The position numbers and the translations under genes are program-made. The notes under the pieces are model-generated. The model made no database searches, was not told the origin of the DNA, and saw only the letters and a program-made list of their open reading frames with translations. DNA of 12,381 nt, taken from the NCBI GenBank assembly GCA_964453265.1, contig CAYVNU010000029.1, positions 1-12,381 on the forward strand, given 5' to 3'. This stretch comes from CAYVNU01 sp964453265. Lineage in GTDB: Bacteria > Patescibacteriota > Doudnabacteria > UBA920. Positions 6,448 to 10,488 of this stretch are shown piece by piece (the stretch's first letter is position 1; each line of letters starts with the position of its first letter).

Positions 6448-6489
6448 TACAGAAATACAGATTATACGAATCTACAGATACCTACAGAT
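6448..6489. repeat. Four TACAGAT/TACAGAA units before rplJ
   Basis: Plus-strand copies at 6448-6454 (TACAGAA), 6456-6462, 6473-6479 and 6483-6489 (TACAGAT) occupy the translation start region of rplJ. They are irregularly spaced and occur immediately 3' of the attenuator. Confidence 0.6.
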
Positions 6490-6523
6490 CGTAATACTTT
6501 CGACCTTTAATGTTTGAATATCC

Positions 6524-6551
6524 TAAATAAAAAACTCGGGCTGACCCGAGT
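6524..6551 (-). terminator. Attenuator terminator in the rplJ leader
   Basis: Minus strand ACTCGGG, loop TCAG, CCCGAGT, then TTTTTTATTT. It is a textbook intrinsic terminator located between the promoter and the rplJ start codon, so rplJL expression must depend on read-through or antitermination. Confidence 0.88.
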
Positions 6552-6734
6552 GAAATACTTACAAGTTTATCAGCAAAACTGCTGATTACTTTTACGCATT
6601 CCTCGGCGGGCTCCTAATTTTTAGGAATTAACCCTGCTCTTATGTAAGAGCCAGGGACCAACTGTCATTGGATATTTTCTAATAACTTAAAGTTAGTAGA
6701 ACCGCATAAGCTTTTAAAGTTTTAGCGGAAACTT
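6552..6734 (-). ncRNA. Ribosomal protein L10 leader (structured 5' UTR)
   Basis: The transcript from the 6741-6769 promoter begins near 6734. It folds into a CCCTG/CAGGG plus CTCTTA/TAAGAG hairpin (6656-6632), a TCCTAA/TTAGGA hairpin (6626-6612), a single-stranded-looking CCCGCCGAGGAATGCG segment (6610-6595) and an ATCAGCA/TGCTGAT hairpin before the attenuator. Position and the CCGAGG element agree with the L10 leader family as I remember it, which L10-(L7/L12) binds to repress its own operon. Most of the 340-base gene-free stretch 6443-6782 is this leader. Confidence 0.82.
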
Positions 6735-6740
6735 AAAAAT

Positions 6741-6769
6741 ATTATACCAGGAGCCTAAAAAATTGTCAA
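6741..6769 (-). promoter_or_regulatory. Consensus promoter of rplJ-rplL
   Basis: Minus strand TTGACA (6769-6764), exact 17-base spacer, TATAAT (6746-6741), with TGG before the -10. It has perfect -35 and -10 hexamers plus an extended -10, as fits a highly expressed ribosomal operon. Confidence 0.9.
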
Positions 6770-6803
6770 CCAAAATTCCCTTTTAATTAAAAAGGAATTT
6801 TGG
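6770..6803. terminator. 34-bp near-perfect palindrome between the gapped gene and the rplJ promoter
   Basis: Arms CCAAAATTCC (6770-6779) and GGAATTTTGG (6794-6803) flank a self-complementary TTTTAATTAAAA core, with one mismatch overall. It covers the stop of the minus-strand membrane gene and abuts the rplJ -35. It may end that gene's transcript, or bind a protein. No immediate T-run follows. Confidence 0.45.
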
Positions 6804-7052
6804 CATATAAGCTAGCATAGCAAAGGCTTCNNNNNNNNNNNNNNNNNNNNNNNNNNNNNNNNNNNNNNNNNNNNNNNNNNNNNNNNNNNNNNNNNNNNNN
6901 NNNNNNNNNNNNNNNNNNNNNNNNNNNNNNGCCTGTTTAATACTTGGGCGGAAATTGGCAAAAAATACAATTATTAAAGCATTCAGCAAAAAGACTGTTG
7001 TTAAAACAATCAACCCCCATTTAAAAACTTTTCTTAGTCGGATTTTAGGCAT
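6783..7052 (-). CDS. Probable DUF218/SanA-like membrane protein, middle missing in an assembly gap
   Basis: Only the two ends are present. The N-terminus (MPKIRLRKVFKWGLIVLTTVFLLNALIIVFF) is a basic patch plus one membrane helix, followed by ANFRPSIKQ. The C-terminus after the N run is EAFAMLAYMPKFLFN. From memory, YdcF/SanA-type (DUF218) proteins of Patescibacteria have just such ends: a helix, a PxI/K linker entering the first Rossmann strand, and an EALAxxxYLPKFLF tail. If so, roughly 100 or more residues, including the whole DUF218 core, lie in the gap, and the continuous frame across 100 N is accidental. The ATG at 7052 is reasonable; no Shine-Dalgarno is seen. The identity is a suggestion only. 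Confidence 0.45.
   Translation of the reverse strand: MPKIRLRKVFKWGLIVLTTVFLLNALIIVFFANFRPSIKQXXXXXXXXXXXXXXXXXXXXXXXXXXXXXXXXXXEAFAMLAYMPKFLFN
6831..6930. other. Assembly gap (100 N)
   Basis: Exactly 100 N, size unknown. It interrupts the gene at 6783-7052. No repeat is visible at its edges, unlike the first gap. Confidence 0.95.
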
Positions 7053-7070
7053 ATGCTTATTTTAGCATAA

Positions 7071-7085
7071 AAAAAGTGCTATACT
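7071..7085 (+). promoter_or_regulatory. Extended -10 promoter of the 7115 gene
   Basis: AAAAAGTGCTATACT: TGC followed by TATACT (7080-7085), giving a start near 7092 and a ~23-base leader. It is nearly identical to the sites at 9505-9519 and 11941-11955. TTATTT stands at the -35 position here and at the 11941 site. Confidence 0.6.
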
Positions 7086-7114
7086 ATATATACAAGAAAA
7101 ATTAAAAACAATTT

Positions 7115-7480
7115 ATGAAAAAAATATATTTAGCAGCTGCTATGGTTTCAGGATTTTTAGCCTTAAGCCCCTTACTCGCCCTTGCGCAAACCCAAGGCAC
7201 TTTTGAAATATCAGACACCGCTCCCGGCAATATGATGTACGGCACAGTCGGTAGTCCTGTTAAAAGCATGGCGGCCTTCCCCGCTCAAAGCATAAGCCTA
7301 AGAGCCCCCATGATGAACCAATTTGAATACAGAACTTTTTCAAATAGCCCTCATGGCGTTTACATACCCTTTGGCTTTATAGTTTGCGGCATTACCATAC
7401 TCATGGTCTGGATTCTCCTAGCCTTAGCCATTATTTGGCTAGCCACACACCTAAAGAAAAACATGCATAAAAAAGAATAG
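7115..7480 (+). CDS. Small exported or membrane-anchored protein, unknown function
   Basis: 121 residues. An N-terminal signal-like segment (MKKIYLAAAMVSGFLALSPLLALAQ) has a plausible ALA-Q signal-peptidase site. A ~60-residue outer part follows, rich in Met, Ser, Ala and Pro with short aromatic patches (GNMMYGTVGSP, APMMNQFEYRTF). A C-terminal membrane helix (~88-111, IPFGFIVCGITILMVWILLALAIIWLA) ends in a basic tail (HLKKNMHKKE). The protein would thus be held in the membrane by its C-terminus with its body outside. I recognise no domain. No Shine-Dalgarno is seen. The gene is a single unit with its own promoter and a strong terminator 10 bases after its stop. Confidence 0.75.
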   Translation: MKKIYLAAAMVSGFLALSPLLALAQTQGTFEISDTAPGNMMYGTVGSPVKSMAAFPAQSISLRAPMMNQFEYRTFSNSPHGVYIPFGFIVCGITILMVWILLALAIIWLATHLKKNMHKKE

Positions 7481-7489
7481 CGAAAAAAC

Positions 7490-7519
7490 AAAAAATCCCG
7501 ACTTGGTCGGGATTTTTTT
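7490..7519. terminator. Strong bidirectional intrinsic terminator after the 7115 gene
   Basis: 13-base perfect arms (AAAAAATCCCGAC 7490-7502, GTCGGGATTTTTT 7506-7518) with a three-base loop and T-runs both ways. It serves the plus-strand gene and probably the convergent 7544-7927 gene. Confidence 0.92.
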
Positions 7520-7542
7520 GGCTGGCCTTGTTTGAAAAGTTA
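7520..7542. repeat. Copy 1 of a GGCTGGCCTT-type intergenic repeat
   Basis: GGCTGGCCTT, then G, TTTGA and AAAGTTA. It matches 10443-10465 (GGCTGGCCTT, A, TTTGA, CCAAGTTA) except for small changes. Each copy sits just 3' of the stop codon of a minus-strand gene. Confidence 0.55.
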
Positions 7543-7543
7543 T

Positions 7544-7927
7544 TTAAAAAATATCTTTAATTTCTTCAGGGTAAAATTTCCAAACCCCATTTAAATAGTT
7601 TGCAGCTCTTTTACCACCAACTGGCATACCATCGGCATCATATTGATATAAATGAATTGAGGCCGAATAATTACCACCTGGATGGCCTTGTAATTCCTTA
7701 TAATTATAATTAGCTCTCTGATAATTACATTCCACTTTCTCTCCGTTTTCAAATGGTACTTCTATTTCATATAAATACACCCCTTGCTCATCACTTTTTT
7801 CTCTTCCAGGCAACTCCGTATACTGCCTGCCGTTGATGATAGTTTCAAAAACCGACCTAATTTCCTCTTTAGAAGGAAAACGTTCAGGGGTTTCATGTTG
7901 CTCTTTAAATGTTTTTTCTGAATCCAT
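7544..7927 (-). CDS. Hypothetical protein, 127 residues
   Basis: A soluble, acidic protein. The N-terminus is charged and probably helical (SEKTFKEQHETPERFPSKEEIRSVFETIING). A strand-rich middle follows (GVYLYEIEVPFENGEKVECNYQRANY, then NYSASIHLYQYDADGMPVGGKRAANYLNGVWKFY). The ExPFENGExVExxYxR and SxIHxYxYDxDGxPVGG pattern suggests a small beta-sandwich or cystatin-like fold, but I recognise no family. Start: ATG at 7927, with a -10 (TATAGT) ending only six bases before it, so the mRNA is probably leaderless. It is a single unit convergent with the 7115 gene, with which it shares a terminator. Confidence 0.7.
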   Translation of the reverse strand: MDSEKTFKEQHETPERFPSKEEIRSVFETIINGRQYTELPGREKSDEQGVYLYEIEVPFENGEKVECNYQRANYNYKELQGHPGGNYSASIHLYQYDADGMPVGGKRAANYLNGVWKFYPEEIKDIF

Positions 7928-7933
7928 TGATTA

Positions 7934-7942
7934 ACTATATCA
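7934..7942 (-). promoter_or_regulatory. Extended -10 promoter placed for leaderless start of the 7927 gene
   Basis: Minus strand TGA-TATAGT (7942-7934) is followed by TAATCA and then ATG at 7927. There is no room for a leader and no Shine-Dalgarno. Confidence 0.5.
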
Positions 7943-7976
7943 CACTTACAAAGTAATTAATAACCCAAAATAGGTG

Positions 7977-8019
7977 AAAATTTTTGGCTGAGGTTGTGGG
8001 ATAGAGTTAGAATGGAAAT
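7977..8019. repeat. Intergenic element resembling the tRNA-Gln 3' end and a second repeat copy
   Basis: Bases 7977-8002 match 11678-11703, the 3' end of tRNA-Gln plus flank, at 22 of 26 positions including an exact TTTTTGGCTG. The overlapping part 7995-8019 matches 9698-9722 at 19 of 25 (TGTGGGA, GTT, GAA, GGAAAT kept). It lies in the 139-base gap between two minus-strand genes. Confidence 0.4.
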
Positions 8020-8066
8020 TATGGTATAGGAGGGCTGACTTTGTTGTTATAAAAAATCAAGAAAAG

Positions 8067-8825
8067 CTATTTTTTTAAATCAGACAAAGATAAATTAACT
8101 CCATAATGCATAAATAATATGTAAACTATAAACAAAGCTATTAAAGTGCCAAAAATTATTGCAAATGTTTGATTATTTGTGATTTTTTCAATGAAGCCTG
8201 TTTTTTCATTTTTATCTGAAATCTTAAATTTTACCCCATGAACGTTATCACCTGCGCCAGTATGTATTTGTGGTTGAATAATATTTATAACGGGTGACTC
8301 TTGCCTATGTGGGGGAACTTCTTTTTTTACTTCTTCAAAATAATCTAAAAAAATAACGGAATCACAATACTTAAACTTTTCTAAAAATTTATTTTTTACA
8401 ACTTGTACTATTTCATCTGAAGATTTAAATAAAATAAAGAAATCTTTCATTTGATTACAAAAACCGTCTGCCCAATCGTTAAACTCATTTGTACCCTCTA
8501 TTACAATATTAAAAAAAGCTTTTGAAATCAAAAAATTTATATCGAACCAAGCAATTTTATCCCACTCATTTTTTAAACTTTGACTCCCATAAATTACTAA
8601 GTTCTCAACTTCCCTTTTTTGAGTTAAAATTTCTTTGGTGATAAATGTATCAAATTTATCAAATTCATAAAACTTTTCTGAAGATGTACCGTTCCTTAAT
8701 TTAAAATCTATTTTGATGTAAGGAGTACTATCTGAAAATCGTGATTTAAAAAGGTCAAATATTTTTTCAATATGCTCTTTTTTGATTATCCAGTCACTAG
8801 CTCTCTCACGTAATGTATATGCCAT
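8067..8825 (-). CDS. C-terminally membrane-anchored protein with a TGxGDNVxG motif
   Basis: 252 residues from the ATG at 8825; a GTG at 8843 would add six. Both lie downstream of the predicted transcript start (~8866), so the choice is open. Residues 1-175 form an AT-rich-encoded alpha/beta domain I do not recognise (YIKIDFKLRNGTSSEKFYEF, VENLVIYGSQ, FFNIVIEG, SVIFLDYFEEV). A Pro-rich linker then leads to INIIQPQIHTGAGDNVHGVK (~179-198). Short HTGxGDNVxGxK segments like this recur in bacterial proteins, often ones proposed to act in biological conflict (family knowledge from memory). One membrane helix (~221-240, FAIIFGTLIALFIVYILFMHYG) ends the protein, so the body should be cytoplasmic. Local GC is very low (10 of 60 in 8341-8400). 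A single-gene unit with its own promoter. Confidence 0.75.
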   Translation of the reverse strand: MAYTLRERASDWIIKKEHIEKIFDLFKSRFSDSTPYIKIDFKLRNGTSSEKFYEFDKFDTFITKEILTQKREVENLVIYGSQSLKNEWDKIAWFDINFLISKAFFNIVIEGTNEFNDWADGFCNQMKDFFILFKSSDEIVQVVKNKFLEKFKYCDSVIFLDYFEEVKKEVPPHRQESPVINIIQPQIHTGAGDNVHGVKFKISDKNEKTGFIEKITNNQTFAIIFGTLIALFIVYILFMHYGVNLSLSDLKK

Positions 8826-8872
8826 AAATTGCCAAGATCTCACTAGATTATTTTTGTAAAATTTATGACTTT

Positions 8873-8901
8873 AGTTTAGAACTTTGCTTAAACAAAGTCA
8901 A
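8873..8901 (-). promoter_or_regulatory. Promoter with internal dyad for the 8067-8825 gene
   Basis: Minus strand TTGACT (8901-8896), 17-base spacer, TAAACT (8878-8873). An inverted repeat ACTTTG (8881-8886) / CAAAGT (8893-8898) with a TTAA centre fills the spacer and overlaps the -35, as a repressor operator would. Confidence 0.5.
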
Positions 8902-8906
8902 TTTAA

Positions 8907-8946
8907 ACAAAAGAAAGTAGCGCAGACCCGAAGAGCCTGCGCTACT
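8907..8946 (-). terminator. Intrinsic terminator of the GC-rich gene
   Basis: 10-base arms AGTAGCGCAG and CTGCGCTACT (8916-8925, 8937-8946) enclose CTTCGG (a cUUCGg tetraloop on the minus-strand RNA), followed by TTTCTTTTGT. It lies 22 bases after the stop at 8969. Confidence 0.88.
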
Positions 8947-8968
8947 AGTGCGATATTGCAATCGCAAG

Positions 8969-9436
8969 TTACTTCAACTGCTGGAGTTTCTTTTTCATCA
9001 ACCGAGGCATAACCACAAATCCGGAACGTGCCACGGTATCGTAGTAGCAAGCTACGGCGATATCCAGCGGTTCATCAACCAGCTGGTTGACCTTGTGGAT
9101 ATTACCCCTGACTGCCAGAATCCATTCTGAGCAGGAACCCGGGATGCGCATCATCCCTTCGGTCACCGCTGACAGGCGGTAGTTGAACTTCCCGTCGCAT
9201 ATCGTGAAGCTCATCCACGTACCGCTTTCCCCTTCGGGAAACAACAGCGTGATGCTGATTTCTTTTCCGGACTCAGGATTTTCAACATAGTCCCTGATTT
9301 CGACAATCCGGTAGTTTAGCTCGTATGGCGCATCCGCACCGTTGAGGGCTTCGTGCATGGAAATGAGAATCCGCTTGTAGGCGGGGTGGTACGTAGCCAA
9401 GTCAGTGAGCGTTTCGATAATAGTTGTTGAAGTCAT
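8969..9436 (-). CDS. GC-rich orphan protein, 155 residues, in a self-contained gene unit
   Basis: A soluble alpha/beta protein starting MTSTTIIETLTDLATYHPAYK, with likely strands ISITLLFPEGESGTWMSFTI and KFNYRLSAVTEGMMRIPGSC, and EWILAVRGNIHKVNQLVDEPLDIAVACYYDTV towards a basic end (MKKKLQQLK). I recognise no family. Base composition departs sharply from the surroundings: 33 of 60 bases are G/C in 9001-9060, against 10 of 60 in 8341-8400. It also has the best ribosome site of the window, AGGAGG eight bases before the ATG, a perfect sigma70-type promoter, a leader hairpin and a strong terminator. It looks acquired from a GC-richer genome or shaped for high expression (inference). Yet its -10 region is the same 15-mer used by neighbouring genes. 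Confidence 0.8.
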   Translation of the reverse strand: MTSTTIIETLTDLATYHPAYKRILISMHEALNGADAPYELNYRIVEIRDYVENPESGKEISITLLFPEGESGTWMSFTICDGKFNYRLSAVTEGMMRIPGSCSEWILAVRGNIHKVNQLVDEPLDIAVACYYDTVARSGFVVMPRLMKKKLQQLK

Positions 9437-9444
9437 TGCGACTT

Positions 9445-9450
9445 CCTCCT
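9445..9450 (-). promoter_or_regulatory. Strong Shine-Dalgarno of the GC-rich gene
   Basis: Minus strand AGGAGG with an 8-base spacer to the ATG at 9436. Most other genes here have no recognisable ribosome site, so this decides the start and sets the gene apart. A CCGC/GCGG hairpin lies just upstream (9462-9476). Confidence 0.85.
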
Positions 9451-9504
9451 GTAGATTGGGCCGCCCGAAGAGCGGCGAATTCCCCTGTTTCCAGAGGTTT
9501 TGTG

Positions 9505-9533
9505 ATTATAGCACTTTTTAATATAAATGTCAA
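9505..9533 (-). promoter_or_regulatory. Perfect consensus promoter of the GC-rich gene
   Basis: Minus strand TTGACA (9533-9528), 17-base spacer, TATAAT (9510-9505) with TGC before it. The -10 region reads AAAAAGTGCTATAAT, identical to 11941-11955. Predicted leader ~62 bases. Confidence 0.9.
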
Positions 9534-9544
9534 GAATTAACACT

Positions 9545-9571
9545 AAAAACCCTTTTAAACAAGGGTTTTTT
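9545..9571. terminator. Bidirectional intrinsic terminator upstream of the GC-rich unit
   Basis: Arms AAAAACCCTT (9545-9554) and AAGGGTTTTT (9561-9570), 6-base loop. It blocks read-through from the kinase gene into the GC-rich gene. Confidence 0.8.
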
Positions 9572-9652
9572 ACGCTCATTTAGAATTGAAAAACGATCCC
9601 AAATTCAATGTACAAAGGCAGTCATTGTATGGGGAACTTTGTGAATTAGGAA

Positions 9653-9679
9653 AATAAAAAACACCAATAAATGTTGGTG
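9653..9679 (-). terminator. Intrinsic terminator of the kinase gene
   Basis: Minus strand CACCAA, loop CATTTA, TTGGTG, then TTTTTTATTTT. Near-identical to the terminator at 11183-11206. The rest of the 9572-9733 stretch holds only small inverted repeats (CAATG/CATTG, ACAAAG/CTTTGT) and the 9698-9722 repeat; no gene seen. Confidence 0.75.
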
Positions 9680-9697
9680 AATTTAATGAGGCAAACT

Positions 9698-9722
9698 TGT
9701 GGGACGATGTTCGAACGGAAAT
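9698..9722. repeat. Copy of the TGTGGGA-type intergenic repeat
   Basis: Aligns with 7995-8019 at 19 of 25 positions without gaps. Like that copy, it lies just 3' of a minus-strand gene. Confidence 0.4.
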
Positions 9723-9733
9723 ATCTATAAACC

Positions 9734-10228
9734 CTAATTAATTTTAGAAAGCAGTTCTTTAATATTTTTATTGTTTCTTACAATATAAATAGTTCTACCA
9801 TTTTTATATTTTTCAACAAGCCCTCTCATTTCATTAAGAGGGTAATTTATAATATAACTAATCAGCTCCCAGCTAACCTTATTTTTCACACCATCCGGTT
9901 TATCGAAAGGTTGCTTTCTGTTAAGCGCTCTCTTAAAAACCCTCCATAAGCAAAGCCACTTTGGAAAATCAAAAAAAATTATTGTATCTGCTCTTAATAG
10001 TCTAGCTTCTTGGCTGTTTCTAAAATTACCATCAATAATCCATTTATTTTGATTTATTAAATTTTCATGGAAATTAATCCAACCTTCTTTGGAATATTTG
10101 TTTTTCCAGTTATTTGTCCAGTACTCTTTATCTAAATGAGTAACTGGGCGGTTTAATATTTTTCCAAGGTTATTAGCAAAGGTTGATTTTCCGGAACCAG
10201 ATAACCCAATTATAGCAATACGGTCCAT
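9734..10228 (-). CDS. P-loop nucleotide kinase, FlaR / adenylate-kinase-like
   Basis: 164 residues, a full-length small kinase. The Walker A motif GLSGSGKST (8-16) is intact. Then follow HLDKEYW (31-37), the family's substrate-side LDxxxW element, WIIDGNFR (63-70), which matches the WIxDGNY strand of the group annotated as topology modulation protein FlaR or adenylate kinase-like, and DTIIFFDFPKWLCLWRVFKR (81-100), with the Asp after the second strand and the arginine-rich helix used as lid. The natural substrate of this group is not known to me; the FlaR name reflects an old genetic observation, so kinase is the safe call. ATG at 10228, no Shine-Dalgarno, weak -10 at 10263-10268. A single-gene unit with its own terminator. 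Confidence 0.88.
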   Translation of the reverse strand: MDRIAIIGLSGSGKSTFANNLGKILNRPVTHLDKEYWTNNWKNKYSKEGWINFHENLINQNKWIIDGNFRNSQEARLLRADTIIFFDFPKWLCLWRVFKRALNRKQPFDKPDGVKNKVSWELISYIINYPLNEMRGLVEKYKNGRTIYIVRNNKNIKELLSKIN

Positions 10229-10262
10229 AAATTTTGAAAATTAAATACCCAGATGCTTAAAT

Positions 10263-10268
10263 ATTATA
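10263..10268 (-). promoter_or_regulatory. Possible -10 of the kinase gene
   Basis: Minus strand TATAAT (10268-10263), ~35 bases before the ATG at 10228. There is no TG extension and no convincing -35 in very AT-rich DNA, so chance occurrence is possible. Confidence 0.35.
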
Positions 10269-10355
10269 TTAGATCCAAAGGTACTTTATGGATTAAAAAT
10301 ATCAAAAAAAATAATAAAAATATTCGGTAAACTTTTTGCTTTGTAAGACATAAAA

Positions 10356-10444
10356 GTATCACGTCGGCAGAGAAAGATACACGTGGCCATGCAACCAACC
10401 TACTTTTAGTAGGGGTTTACCACGAAGGTTGAGACATTTCGTGG
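10356..10444. other. Structured intergenic element with nested and crossing inverted repeats
   Basis: It contains GTATC (10356-10360)/GATAC (10376-10380), a CACGTG palindrome (10379-10384), CCTAC (10399-10403)/GTAGG (10409-10413) and CCACGAA (10420-10426)/TTCGTGG (10438-10444). GGTTG (10427-10431), in the loop of the last stem, can pair with CAACC at 10392-10396, a crossing interaction. It is more GC-rich than the flanks and has no coding potential. It fills most of the 260-base gap between two minus-strand genes. It could be an RNA element or a dispersed repeat; the strand is undecided. Confidence 0.5.
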
Positions 10445-10465
10445 CTGGCCTTATTTGACCAAGTT
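10443..10465. repeat. Copy 2 of the GGCTGGCCTT-type intergenic repeat
   Basis: GGCTGGCCTT-A-TTTGA-CCAAGTTA, the counterpart of 7520-7542. It abuts the last stem of the structured element and ends ~23 bases before the stop region of the 10489-11121 gene. Confidence 0.55.
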
Positions 10466-10488
10466 AGAAATTTAATACTAGAAGAATA

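Noticed and set aside
8948..9130. 60-residue plus-strand open frame
   Set aside because: It is antisense to the 3' part of the GC-rich gene and has no start signals.
10391..10408. Tiny plus-strand reading frame ATG-CAA-CCA... within the structured element
   Set aside because: Only about six codons, no ribosome site, and the bases are accounted for by stems.
10356..10444. Integron attC site
   Set aside because: Stems and spacing do not show the paired core sites of attC and no integrase is present in the window.
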